NCBI GenBank assembly: GCA_964017045.1
Contig: OZ024801.1
Span: 35,744,757-35,808,756, forward strand
Source of the DNA: Omphiscola glabra
Taxonomy: Eukaryota > Mollusca > Gastropoda > Lymnaeidae
Length of the DNA: 64,000 nt
Reading direction: 5' to 3'
The translations under genes and the position numbers were made by a program. Positions 27,042-39,513 of this stretch are shown in pieces. Below the pieces are notes generated by a model. It saw only the letters and a list, made by a program, of their open reading frames with translations, did not search any database and was not told the DNA's origin. Each line of letters begins with the position of its first letter. Positions within the stretch are counted from its first letter, which is position 1.

Positions 27042-27440
27042 CAGAAGAGATGCTAGGGGAAACAGAAGAGATGCTAGGGGAAAAAGAAGAGATGCTAGGG
27101 GAAACAGAAGAGATGCTAGGGGAAACAGAAGAGATGCTAGGGGAAACAGAAGAGATGCTAGGGGAAACAGAAGAGATGCTAGGGGAAACAGAAGAGATGC
27201 TAGGGGAAACAGAAGAGATGCTAGGGGAAACAGAAGAGATGCTAGGGGAAACAGAAGAGATGCTAGGGGAAACAGAAGAGATGCTAGGGGAAGCAGAAGA
27301 GATGCTAGGGGAAACAGAAGAGATGCTAGGGGAAACAGAAAAGATGCTAGGGGAAACAGAAGAGATGCTGGGGAAACAGAAGAGATGCTAGGGGAAACAG
27401 AAGAGGTGCTAGGGGAAACAGAAGAGATGCTAGGGGAAAT
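27042..27440. repeat. 21-bp minisatellite, about 19 copies
   Basis: The unit is GATGCTAGGGGAAACAGAAG plus A. It translates as a seven-residue repeat MLGETEE, but there is no stable context for a gene. Confidence 0.96.
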
Positions 27441-28611
27441 TTAGGTTTCCTGGACCGTACCGTGTTATGTTTATATTAACATATTTTCTATTTTTAGTTT
27501 TTTTCTAAATAGTAATGTTGTTGCATAATTTTTAATCATTTTTTAAAATAAAAAAAGTTTAAACTACTTAATTAATAAAGGATTTAAAATATCCGTTCAA
27601 AACTGTTAATATAGACACTAAAAAACAACAAAAACAACACTAATAATGGTCAACGGAAATGCAACAAAACTATGAGTGTCTATAATAATTACAAGTTTTG
27701 CATTATTAAAAATAAAAAATAAAAAGATAATTCACTTTTTTGAAAAATGGTCTCTAATTTTTTTATGGCTATTTAAAAAAAGGGTCTATTTTTTTATGGC
27801 TATTTAAAAAAACGTTATAATTTTTATGGCTATTTAAAAAATGTCTCCCATTTTTTTGGGCTATTTAAAAAAGGTCTCTAATTTTTATGGCTATTTAAAA
27901 AAGGTCTCTAATTTTTATGGCTATTTAGAAATGGTGCCATTTTTGTTCTAAATAAATTGAAGCTAAAGGGCATTTTTAAGAAATAAAATATTTACGAAAG
28001 GCGTCCTATATTTATAATGTGTGATTTGTGTGAGGTAAGATTAAGCAGAATAAGTTCTCACCAAACTATAACTTTCTTCAGATAAATGACCAATTAATGA
28101 AGATATGGCGCCCATTTTACGGTAAAATTCTTTAATTTATTTTAACAACAACCCCCCCACCCCCACTCCCCACAAAATACAAAAATGTAATACAATAAAA
28201 TAAAAATAATAAGGCAAAATAAACATGATTAATAAATCCCTGGATTTTGTTTTAATTGACAGTTTAAAGTTGTGTACAGACCGTTTTCCATTGAGAAGTC
28301 TTGAGTGTCTGTGACGGGATTTTAATTTATATAGAGGGAAGGAAATATAATGATTTGGAGGGAAGGGAATATAATGATTATAAAAACTCCATTTATCTTC
28401 CATTCTTATTATTTTCATTATTATTGTTGTTATCATACTATTTAATATTATCAAATTATTATTGTAATTATCATCATTAAAAAAATATCATATTATTATT
28501 GTTATTATTGTTATTGACTATGTACTTTGAAGTTGTTGTCCAGTCTTTAATGGGTTTTGGATATAAATAAAATTTATCGTCCCTATGTACCGTTAGCCCT
28601 GGTGTTTAGAG
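27441..28611. other. AT-rich DNA with one degenerate 30-bp array
   Basis: At about 27745-27935 a unit with TTTTTATGGCTATTTAAAAA repeats about six times. The rest is AT-rich and featureless. Confidence 0.7.
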
Positions 28612-29157
28612 GCTTACTTTGAACAATACTGAAAGAGACATACTTTAAACACTACTGATAGAGACATACTTTAAACAATAGTGATAGAGACATACTCTAA
28701 CAATACTGATAGAGACATACTTTAAACAATGGTGATAGAGACATACTTTAAACAATACTGATAGAGACATACTTTAAACAATACTGATAGAGACATACTT
28801 TAAACAATACTGATAGAGACATACTTTAAACAATACTGATAGAGACATACTTTAAACAATACTGATAGAGACATACTTTAAACAATACTGATAGAGACAT
28901 ACTTTGAACAATACTGATAGAGACATACTTTAAACAATACTGATAGAGACATACTTTAAGCAATACTGATAGAGACATACTTTAAACAATACTGATAGAG
29001 ACATACTTTAAACAATACTGATAGGGACATACTTTGAACAATACTGATAGAGACATACTTTAAACAATACTGATAGAGACATAATTTAAACAATACTGAT
29101 AGAGACATAATTTAAACAATACTGATAGAGACATACTTTGAACAATACTGATAGAGA
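28612..29157. repeat. 26-bp minisatellite, about 21 copies
   Basis: The unit is ACTGATAGAGACATACTTTA plus AACAAT. A detached three-copy piece of the same unit lies at 33715-33800. Confidence 0.96.
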
Positions 29158-29282
29158 CTGACACTCACACAAAGATTTACTTGCGCTAAATAGATTTAAC
29201 ATTTCTCATTGCAATTTTTAATTATATTTTTAAATACACACTTCTATTTCAATGCTTTTATCACGCATCAACAGTCATCACC

Positions 29283-29346
29283 TCCCTCTCTCTCTCTCTC
29301 TCTTTCTCTCTCCCCCTCTCTCTCTCTCTCTTTCACACACACACAC
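29283..29346. repeat. CT/CA microsatellite
   Basis: Runs of CT broken by short T and C tracts, then CACACACACA. Confidence 0.9.
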
Positions 29347-29989
29347 GTGCGCACGCTGGCTTTCGCGCCAAAGTACTGGGAGATGGTGAAGACACAATCA
29401 AGCCGAGGGAATACAATTTAACGCCTTACTGTTCCTACAAGGCGGCAGTTCGGCAGCCAGGCCCCAGAATTCTCACACGTTCTTCAATCGAGTTTAATTG
29501 AATTTTGGCGGCTCGGTCAAACCTCGTTTTCCTCTTCTTTAGCCAGCCGACTGGAACCTGGCAAACTATCGAATCCATCAATAATTAAAAGCAAGATTTG
29601 AGCGTAGATCTTACCGGCCGTGGTGAGGATATCCCGTGATGTATTCAAGACAACGCCAAAAGATGGGGGGTGATGGGGAGGGGGGAAGGCTATTTTTGAC
29701 TGGCTTTATTGAAAACATTGTTTTATCTGCCCCCCCCCTACCATTTCTTTTCTGGTTGCGCACATATAATGTGGTCTGTTCTGCCAATATCTAGATTATT
29801 GTATTCACGCTTCGCCTAATTTTTTTTCAACTACTTCGTTTTAAACGTCTTTTAGCCTATTCGCTCGGTTTCCGCAATACGCAAATGATTGTTGTTTTTT
29901 TAAACATTGTGGTTTCTAAAAGAAAATAACTCTCGTTTGTTTGGAACGGTCGGCTGGTTAGCGTTATTTCAAAGATAGATTGGAAAGAT
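29347..29989. other. CpG-rich stretch with an isolated minus-strand splice-donor match
   Basis: About 29350-29650 is richer in CpG than its surroundings. On the minus strand GGCCG|GTAAGAT at about 29611-29622 matches a 5' splice site. It could be a distant untranslated first exon, but nothing ties it to the kinase. Confidence 0.25.
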
Positions 29990-30092
29990 TACCTATGTCG
30001 ATTACCTGTGTCGATTACCTGTGTCGATTGCCTGTGTCGATTGCCTGTGTCGATTACCTGTGTCGATTACCCGTGTCGATTACCTATGTCGA
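29990..30092. repeat. 13-bp minisatellite, about 8 copies
   Basis: Copies of TCGATTACCTGTG with TTGCC and ACCC variants. Confidence 0.9.
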
Positions 30093-30176
30093 TGTCGACG
30101 TAAATACATTTAAAACCGATACAACTTGGTAGTTCTCTTTTTTTTTTTCTAAATTGTATCGATCCATTGGAAACTG

Positions 30177-31595
30177 CTTTGTGACATTGGTAGTGTCAAC
30201 TTTGTGACATTGGTAGTGTCAACTTTGTGACATTGGTAGTGTCAACTTTGTGACATTGGTAGTGTCAACTTTGTGACATTGGTAGTGTCAACTTTGTGAC
30301 ATTGGTAGTGTCAACTTTGTGACATTGGTAGTGTCAACTTTGTGACATTGGTAGTGTCAACTTTGTGACATTGGTAGTGTCAACTTTGTGACATTGGTAG
30401 TGTCAACTTTGTGACATTGGTAGTGTCAACTTTGTGACATTGGTAGTGTCAACTTTGTGACATTGGTAGTGTCAACTTTGTGACATTGGTAGTGTCAACT
30501 TTGTGACATTGGTAGTGTCAACTTTGTGACATTGGTAGTGTCGACTTTGTGACATTGTAGTGTCGACTTTGTGACATTGGTAGTGTCAACCTTGTGACAT
30601 TGGTAGTGTCGACTTTGTGACATTGGTAGTGTCGACTTTGTGACATTGGTAGTGTCAACTTTGTGACATTGGTAGTGTCAACTTTGTGACATTGGTAGTG
30701 TCGACTTTGTGACATTGTAGTGTCGACTTTGTGACATTGGTAGTGTCAACCTTGTGACATTGGTAGTGTCGACTTTGTGACATTGGTAGTGTCAACTTTG
30801 TGACATTGGTAGTGTCGACTTTGTGACATTGGTAGTGTCAACTTTGTGACATTGGTAGTGTCAACTTTGTGATATTGGTAGTGTCAAACTTGTGACATTG
30901 GTAGTGTCGACTTTGTGACATTGGTAGTGTCAAACTTGTGACATTGATAGTGTCGACTTTGTGACATTGGTAGTGTCAACTTTGTGACATTGGTAGTGTC
31001 AACTTTGTGATATTGGTAGTGTCACTTTTGTGACATTGGTAGTGTCAACTTTGTGACATTGGTAGTGTCAACTTTGTGACATTGGTTGTGTCAACTTTGT
31101 GACATTGGTAGTGTCAACTTTGTGACATTGGTAGTGTCAACTTTGTGACATTGGTAGTGTCAACTTTGTGACATTGGTTGTGTCGACCTTGTGACATTGG
31201 TAGTGTCAACTTTGTGACATTGGTAGTGTCAACTTTGTGACATTGGTAGTGTCAACTTTGTGACATTGGTAGTGTCAACTTTGTGACATTGGTAGTGTTA
31301 ACCTTGTGACATTGGTAGTGTCAACTTTGTGACATTGGTAGTGTCAACTTTGTGACATTGGTAGTGTCAACTTTGTGACATTTGTAGTGTCAACTTTTTG
31401 AGATTGGTAGTGTCAACTATGTGACATTGGTAGTTTCAACTTTGTGACATTGGTAGTGTCAACTTTGTGACATTGGTAGTGTCAACTTTGTGACATTGGT
31501 AGTGTCGACTTTGTGACATTGGTAGTGTCAACTTTGTGACATTGGTAGTGTCAACTTTGTGACATTGGTAGTTTCAACTTTGTGACATTAGTAGT
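30177..31595. repeat. 23-bp minisatellite, about 62 copies
   Basis: The unit is TTTGTGACATTGGTAGTGTC plus AAC or GAC. It is the array with the most copies in the window. The AAC/GAC difference is a CpG-site difference (TCGAC versus TCAAC). Confidence 0.97.
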
Positions 31596-32340
31596 AGGGG
31601 ATGTGAGGGCAGGGAATGGAAGTAGTGGTTGATGTGACATGCTACAAAGTAAATTAATTACGTCGATGTCCAATATTTAATATCCTGTAATGAAAATCGT
31701 TTTTCGGTTTTTTATTGTTTGCCAGTCAAATTTTGCTTATAGCCTTCACACTTTAATAATCTAATTAATAATATCTAGATATAGCCCGCCGAACATTGGC
31801 AACAGCAATGCTTGAACTTCTCATCAACTAAAGTTACTTGACAAAAGTTGAACGCAAGTGACGCACATTTAAGTATCCCAACTTTTTGCTTTCCCCTTCC
31901 CACATGATACGTCACTGCACACTTTTTATTTCACGCCCATGAACTATATTAAATATTCTGATTTCCCAACCACTTTTAAACCGAATTTACTTAAATTGAG
32001 ACGATTTCATTTTCCGAAAAGAAAATATTACGCACCAAACGCAGTTGCGTTATATATAAAATATATCATTTAGCGTTGTTATCGGGAATTAAAGTTTGCG
32101 CGCTATTGAGCTCATTATTGGACCAAATAATGTATATTTATTTATAATAAACTCTCAATAACAAATTGACTGATTAGGAAGCATTGCATTAGGAAGCAGT
32201 CCACGAGTCATACCAGAAGCGTAATAAATAGGCTTATAAGAGAATATAAGAGATAATAATAATGATAAAAACAACAGAAAAGAAAAGAGTAGCCTTTTTG
32301 TGTCAGTGGGAAGCCAGCAGTCCGCAAGAGGGCTACTAAC
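31596..32340. other. AT-rich DNA with an unamplified copy of a dispersed repeat
   Basis: Positions 32025-32090 carry GAAAATATTACGCACCAAAC and TTATCGGGAAT, the same dispersed repeat whose inner segment is amplified at 42386-43137. Confidence 0.65.
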
Positions 32341-32577
32341 CTAGTTGTGTACATCTGCATGATCTACTCAGGTGAGTTTGTGCTTGGCCAACGCATGTGA
32401 GTTTTTGTATGGCCCATTCAGGTGAGGGTGTGCATGGCCCACTCAGATGAGTTTGTGTATGGCTCATTCAGGTGAGTTTGTGTATGGCCCATTCAGGTGA
32501 GGGTGTGCATAGCTCACTCAGGTGATGGTGTGCATAGTCAACTCAGGTGAGTTTGTGCATAGCCCACTCAGGTAAAT
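32341..32577. repeat. 25-bp minisatellite carrying 5' splice-site consensus, about 9 copies
   Basis: The unit contains CAGGTGAGTTTGTGTATGGC. Three copies carry the perfect donor consensus CAGGTGAGT; others are near matches. Confidence 0.87.
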
Positions 32578-32682
32578 TCAAGCCGGGATTTAAAAGAGAA
32601 TTTTTGACATGAAACCGATGTTCAGAAATCGATGATGTTGCTCTTGTTGTGCAATACTTATAAAATATATCGGTTTATTTAC

Positions 32683-33460
32683 CCGGCAATATGAAACAGA
32701 CCGGTCGTACTATTAATTAACCAGTAATATGAAACAGACCGGTCGTACTATTAATTAACCAGTAATATGAAACAGACCGGTCATACTATTAATTAACCAG
32801 TCATATGAAACAGACCAGTCATACTATTAATTAAACAGTCATATGAAACAGACCGGTCATACTATTAATTAACCAGTAATATGAAACAGACCGGTCATAC
32901 TATTAATTGACCAGTAATATGAAACAGACCAGTCATACTATTAATTGACCAGTAATATGAAACAGACCAGTCATACTATTAATTGACCAGTAATATGAAA
33001 CAGACCAGTCATACTATTAATTAACCAGCAATATGAAACAGACCAGTCATACTATTAATTGACCAGTAATATGAAACAGACCGGTCATACTATTAATTGA
33101 CCAGTAATATGAAACAGACCAGTCATACTATTAATTAACCAGCAATATGAAACAGACCAGTCATACTATTAATTGACCAGTAATATGAAACAGACCGGTC
33201 ATACTATTAATTGACCAGTAATATGAAACAGACCAGTCATACTATTAATTAACCAGCAATATGAAACAGACCGGTCATACTATTTATTAACCAGTAATAT
33301 GAAACAGACCAGTCATACTATTAATTAACCAGCAATATGAAACAGACCAGTCATACTATTAATTAACCAGTAATATGAAACAGACCGGTCATACTATTAA
33401 TAAACCAGTCATATGAAACAGACCGGTCATACTATTTATTAACCAGTCATATGAAACAAC
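32683..33460. repeat. 38-bp minisatellite, 20 copies
   Basis: The unit contains ATATGAAACAGACCGGTCAT. Ten copies have the GACCGGTC palindrome and ten have GACCAGTC. Confidence 0.97.
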
Positions 33461-33815
33461 CCTTGTATGTCCTGCCATAATTCATTTTATTAATTTTTAA
33501 CTGAACAATCGTGACATGACTCACGGGATTATTGCATTGACGCCAAAATTACGCCTCATTCAAAACTAACAATGATCGATCAAGGAACGTTCGATGTTTT
33601 TTTATAATTGCAATAATGAAAAAAGTGGTTGGGGGGGGGCGTAATTTCTTGGACTAGCTTTAAATTAATTAGCCCTTGATCGATGGTCAAATTTAACGGT
33701 TATACGTCATCTATGAGACAATTTGACATACTTTGAACAATATTGATAGAGACATACTTTGACAATACTGATAGAGACATACTTTGAACAATATTGATAT
33801 TTTTGTATATGATAT
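33461..33815. other. Mostly unique DNA with a detached 26-bp array fragment
   Basis: 33715-33800 holds three copies of the TGATAGAGACATACTTT unit otherwise found at 28612-29157. The rest shows nothing recognisable. Confidence 0.7.
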
Positions 33816-34168
33816 CACTCTTTGACGTCACAATTTGCATATCTTAGCACTCTTTGACGTCACAATTTTGACATATTAGCATTGTTTGACGTCACAATTT
33901 GTATATCTTAGCACCTTTTGGCGTCACAATTTGTATTTCTTAGCACCCTTTTACGTCACAATTTGTATATCTTAGCATTCTTTGACGTCACAATTTGTAT
34001 ATCTTAGCACTCTTTGACGTCACAATTTGTATATCTTAGCACTCTTTGACGTCACAATTTGTACATCTTAGCACTATATGTCGTCACAATTTATATACCT
34101 TAGCACTCTTTGACGTCACAGCACTCTTGTTCGTCACAATTTGTACATCTTAGCACGTTTTGAAGTCT
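33816..34168. repeat. 32-bp minisatellite of CRE motifs, about 11 copies
   Basis: The unit contains CTTTGACGTCACAATTTGTA. Seven copies hold the perfect CRE palindrome TGACGTCA. Others carry one- or two-base variants (GGCGTCA, TTACGTCA, TGTCGTCA, GTTCGTCA). Confidence 0.93.
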
Positions 34169-34282
34169 CCAATCGCGTCTATTTGAAAAATCTAAAAGAT
34201 GACGAGCAATGAACACACTAAAAATGTAAGAAATAATAGTTCCTTCCAGTTAAAAATACTATTCATATTTTTATTTGCTTCT

Positions 34283-34459
34283 TTAGTAGTGGCTTACCTA
34301 GGTTTAGTGCCCCTGGGGCGGCTCATGAATTTGTCGCCCGCTTTTCACGAAAAAACGTTTGCATTTAGATGAAAGGGCCGACCCTCAATATAAAGAACAA
34401 AATTGCCACCCGGGGTGGATCGAAGCACCCCGCGCCCCTTTCCTACGCCATTGTTAGTA
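34283..34459. mobile_element. Small MITE-like element
   Basis: Left end GTGGCTTACCTAGG and right end CCTACGCCATTG are roughly inverted, with TTAGTA on both sides as a possible target duplication. The phrase TGGCGTA-AGG recurs in other fragments of the window. Confidence 0.5.
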
Positions 34460-35083
34460 AACCGACAGGAATTCCTAATTCCAGCTCCACTCCATTGACC
34501 TGCAAATGGGGTAAAAGCTTCCATTAAATATAAATGTTCATATCAGTTGGGTAAAATACATAGTAACACCCCGTACAATTGAGTATCCCCATGCCTGTAG
34601 CTATACTCACGTCATAAAGAATCCTATTCAATATTTAGAGAGACAATTCCCTTACAATGGTTTGATCCCACACATCCGGGGACCTCTGAATGGGAGATGA
34701 GTGATACAGGATTTATAAGCTAAATAAGTGCGAGTTCTTGTGAATAGTGTAACACAAAGTTACAACGTCAACATTTACCATCTCTATATATAGCGTAACA
34801 ATATTCATCTTAACATGTAATATAAATGCAGTATGACCAACAGCGACACAGCGGACAATAAAAATTTATTTTATATAATAAATGTGCATCACCAGAACAA
34901 GTAATATCTTTAGTATAACTTGCGTAGGAATATGGGGGGGGGGGTGTGCAGGGCTGGTCTGCCAATGGTGGAATTTTTTAGGTGGCGGTATTGTTGTGAA
35001 ATTGTATACACCATGTAAGGATTTTTTAAAATGTGCATTCTGTAGTTTATGTGGTTTTGAAAATTAAGCGCTGCAAATTGAAG
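34460..35083. other. No gene recognised
   Basis: Unremarkable sequence with a G10 run near 34935. Confidence 0.5.
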
Positions 35084-35480
35084 GACCGGCATCACAGACT
35101 CTAGCTATTTCATTGAATTAAACGACGGGGCATCACAGACTCTAGCTATTTCATTGAATTAAACGACGGGGCATCACAGACTCTAGCTATTTCATTGAAT
35201 TAAACGACGGGGCATCACAGACTCTAGCTATTTCATTGAATTAAACGACGGGGCATCACAGACTCTAGCTATTTCATTGAATTAAACGACGGGGCATCAC
35301 AGACTCTAGCTATTTCATTGAATTAAACGACGGGGCATCACAGACTAACTATTTCATTGAGCTGAACGACCGGGCATCACAGACTCTAGCTATTTCATTG
35401 AGTTGAATGACAGGGCATCACAGACTCTAGCTATTTCATTGAGTTGAATGACAGGGCATCACAGACTCTAGCTATTTCAT
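35084..35480. repeat. 41-bp minisatellite, about 9-10 copies
   Basis: The unit contains GGGGCATCACAGACTCTAGC and TATTTCATTGAATTAAACGA. The first six copies are near-identical; later ones are more diverged. Confidence 0.95.
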
Positions 35481-37812
35481 AAAACATTTTAATGTTAAAA
35501 TTGTAATTTTCAAATTATGGACAAAAAGAATTATTTACTTTTTAAAAACATCGAATGCTTATAAAATCCCGGTTAAACTGACTTAAGCAGACGCGGTCAA
35601 CCACGATAATTTGAGTGACAGTGTCAACCCGTCCTCGTCAACCCAGTATTCTTTTCCAACCATTTACCTGGTGAACACTGCACAAGAAATACCCAGTCTT
35701 AAAATGTCACATGTGTAAACAAAAAAGTTACGCACCATAATATTACGCGCTACGATATGACGTGCCACAAGATGGAAATACAATAATTTGAAAGAAAGTC
35801 TTTACTTTATGAAAAAGGAATTTAGACATTCATAACTGAGTATTTGTAAACAAGATGCATACAACAATGACAATTTCAAAGCGTATTCCTTTTTCAGCTT
35901 TTATCAGCAATTTCCAAAGTGAAAAGCACGTTATTTCAATTCCAGCCGGTGACATCCACACTTCCAACCCCACCCCCCTCAACCAAGGAACAAAAAAATT
36001 CAAAGAAACTGACTATGCGTTTCCTTATTTCCCGGAAAGCCAGTTTGTATTTCATGACACTTTTCAAAAAGATACGACATATTTTGAACCAACTTAGCGT
36101 GTGTGACACAGTGACAAGTACACTATATCAAGAACCAGCATGGCGTAGCGTGTGTGACTCACGGAAACTAATCACTCCAAGGGATATGTAATAATTATGC
36201 GTGGCACACAGACGCATCCATTCTGACCCACTTGCGTAACTAGGTGTGGGATGAGAGGCCTTACCCTGAGCCGTCTTAATGGGCCATTTATTATTGAATT
36301 GTTGATCGCGTGTCACCGACTGAGGTTAAGTCAGACATAAAGTTTTCATGAGCCCAATGTTTGTGATGATGTGTGTCCGTCACTGTGTCCGCCACTGTCT
36401 TATTAATCAGATATTCTAAGACTGGGCTTTATATCGGATCTTGGTCAATTAAAGCAAAAAAAAATTCGCTTGACTCAAAATATCAAACCAAACCAGTATA
36501 AAACACTTCTACTTCGGGAAAAAAAAATTCCTACAATGGACAAACATTCCTACATTGGAAAAACATTCCTACATTGGATAAAAGTTCTTTCTTTGCACAA
36601 AACACTCGTACTGTGCCTGGGCGACCATTGTTTCAGCTCTATACATGTACATTCCACTTCTTTGCTACGGCTACTGTCTCCACAGATTGCCCCCCACCCC
36701 TCTATTGGAATTCCCCAGTAAAGATTATTTGTTGTTTAAATTCTACCTGGACGTTTTAATCCACTTAAGATATTCTAAACGATGCTGGCAGGACTGGTAG
36801 CCGGTAGCACGTATACCTATTTAGCGCACCGTGTCATTTAATGATATTACCATTATATTTCTAGGGAGCTATTGGGAAGGAAATACAAGACAAATTAATT
36901 GATCCCAAACAGTTATACATTTTTATTTTAAAAAAAAATGCTATTATCTTTAATTCATCTCACTTGAAAACCCCTAAAGTGGTGTAGGAAGTGGTGTAGG
37001 AAGTGGGGGTAGGAATGGGGTGGAGGAGGAGGACCGCACAGGACTGTATTTTTCTGTATCTGAAGGGACGGTGTTTTAAGTCACGTGCAGAGTGTCTTCG
37101 TTGGAGAGGGTGGCAAAAATCTTGACCCGCCCCTGGGTGACACTAACCCTAGCCACGCCACTGGTTTCGCCTCTCACTTCAAGTACGAGACGCCGTCCAT
37201 CTCATTAAGAAAACTTGTCACTGTACAGAATAGAGGATTTCGTCAAAAGAATCTAATAGTGTTATTTCTATGGAGTGCCATACTTGACATCAAAGCATCA
37301 CTTCATTGTCTTGTGCTCCACTCTGAACTCTATCAAGCATAACGAGATAATAGTTCGGACTGGTCCACCACACGAGTATCTCCCAGAGGATGTCTGGGAA
37401 ACTATGACTAATCTAGAATTGTGAGAACAAACCTGGTCACGTTCTCGGAGCGCGAGAATCCTGCGGTAACTGCCGTCGACATAATCGTTTAAAAAAAAAA
37501 GAAAAGAAATCTTCTCTGTTGTTTGGTTCCCCCATTATCTGGCTGTGATTGTCGCCCTAATTTTATCATCCGGTGTTTGTCCCCGGCTATGACTTTGTGT
37601 GCATATCTACAGTCCCGATTATATCACGCCCACTAATCACTAACTGATTGACCAGCGAATACCCAACCGATGGTCCGGTTGCTTACAACTGGTGGGTGCT
37701 ATGTCCCAGCTAAAGAATCTGGGAAAGGATTATTGCTACAAGCGATGTGGGCGTATTTCTACCGCTCTAATATGTGAAACAAATGTGGTTTTCGAGATAT
37801 TGGTAAATAAAC
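35481..37812. other. Long stretch without a recognisable gene
   Basis: It contains short open frames without family resemblance. A fragment at 37105-37170 with GCCACGCCACTGG resembles the end of a DNA transposon. Nothing else is supported. Confidence 0.5.
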
Positions 37813-38172
37813 AGCAATGTCAGCAAATATCAATATCAAGTGAGCAAGGTCAGCAAATAACAATATCAAATGAGCAAGGTCAGCAAATAACAATATCAAG
37901 TGAGCAAGGTCAGCAAATATCAAGTGAGCAAGGTCAGGAAATAACAATATCAAGTGAGCAAGGTCAGCAAATATCAATATCAAGTGAGCAAGGTCAGCAA
38001 ATATCAATATCAAGTGAGCAAGGTCAACAAATATCAATATTAAATGAGCAAGGTCAACAAATATCAATATTAAATGAGCAAGGTCAACAAATATCAATAT
38101 TAAATGAGCAAGGTCAACAAATATCAATATCAAGCGAGAAAGGTCAGCAAATTTCAATATCAATTGAGAAAT
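37813..38172. repeat. 30-bp minisatellite, about 12 copies
   Basis: The unit contains AAATATCAATATCAAGTGAG and CAAGGTCAGC. The period is a multiple of three, so both strands show open frames (ISSEQGQQ on plus, LIFADLAH on minus). Neither is a credible gene. Confidence 0.96.
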
Positions 38173-38472
38173 AAATCAAATAAATATAACATTACAAAAG
38201 ATTAAAACATTGTAAGAGAGAGATACAGCCGGCCAACCATCTGGGATTTTGTTTGTGATAAATTTTGAGACAGACGAAATGTACCTGTATTGTTTTAATG
38301 TTGGGGGGGGGGGGTATTGTGTTAGTAGTATACGGAATTCTAAAACTGATACAACAAACTCTGGTATATGAGGCCATGTATAGGTTGTTCTACGATATGG
38401 ATGCAAGTTATAAACGACTAATGGTGTTTAGAAACCCACTTGTCTCCGGAAGTTTTATAAGTACAATGTAGA

Positions 38473-38755
38473 TCCGACTGGGCCACCAGGTGCATCCGGG
38501 CTAGAACCAAGCCACCAGGTGCATCCGGGCTAGAACCAACAGGGTCAAATCTAGATCCGACTGGGCCACCAGGTGCATCCGGGCTAGAACCAACAGGGTC
38601 AAATCTAGATCCGACTGGGCCACCAGGTGCATCCGGGCTAGAACCAACAGGGTCAAATCTAGATCCGACTGGGCCACCAGGTGCATCCGGCCTAGAACCA
38701 AGCCACCAGGTGCATCCAGGCTAGAACCAACACGGGGTCAAAGCTGAATCGGCTA
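38473..38755. repeat. 54-bp minisatellite with shortened units, about 5 copies
   Basis: The unit contains GGGCCACCAGGTGCATCCGG and CTAGAACCAACAGGGTC. The edge copies lack the middle segment. Confidence 0.93.
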
Positions 38756-39341
38756 TTGATTTAAATGTTTATTATAGGTCAAACTACAAGTTTTCCAACA
38801 CAGAAAACATATTAAGTTATCGTGCACCTTTGTCGTCATGTTCCTTTGTCGTCATGCACAACTTTCTAACTTTTTACCCCTTGTACAATGGTTTTAAAAC
38901 AAAAACAGGATGAACAAATAAGTTTACTGTTTTTGTGCTGCTAACCCAATTGAAGCCATACTAACGAAGTACATTGAAGAATGTATGACCATATTTATGT
39001 TTGTGCACTCTGTACTTAAAGATTATAATGGTAGTGTTGAGTATTGAGCATTGGTCCAGCATCATTTTGTGAAATGATTTGACCTGAATGATAAAGTAGT
39101 TTAAAAGACATGCATACTCGATATATCTACCGGGTAAACATTTTTGTCTGCACATTCAGTCAAATAATTCAATTTTAAAAACATACGATAGACATTTATT
39201 TTGTTTCGTAACTAACATGAGAATTATTTTCTTATTGACAAGGGATTAAGCTATAAGTTGGACAGACCACGATTACGGAAAATTGTATGTGTGTGGGGGA
39301 TGTCAGGGTTACCTTGAGAGTAATAGTGATAAGTTATACAC

Positions 39342-39455
39342 TCACTCAAGTAAGATTACCAAAAAAAATGTGTTATCCTTAAATTATGTCGGTATTTACT
39401 CTTTGAACGTATCTCTACAATATATTCCAAACTATATCTTACGTCTACTTATTTC
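39342..39455. repeat. Direct repeat, left copy
   Basis: About 110 bp from TCACTCAAGTAAGATTACC through TTTGAACGTATCTCTACAAT closely match 40957-41073. The pair brackets the Penelope-like relic. Confidence 0.85.
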
Positions 39456-39513
39456 AAGTTAAAAAGGTGCTATTTTAAATAAGAGTGAGCGCAGCCTTAT
39501 TTAAACTCCGTGT

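Noticed and set aside
27050..27391. MLGETEE heptad-like repeat protein
   Set aside because: Pure 21-bp tandem repeat with no start context, splice sites or flanking coding sequence.
32683..33460. CRISPR-like array
   Set aside because: Repeats are contiguous with no unique spacers, and the sequence is animal nuclear DNA.
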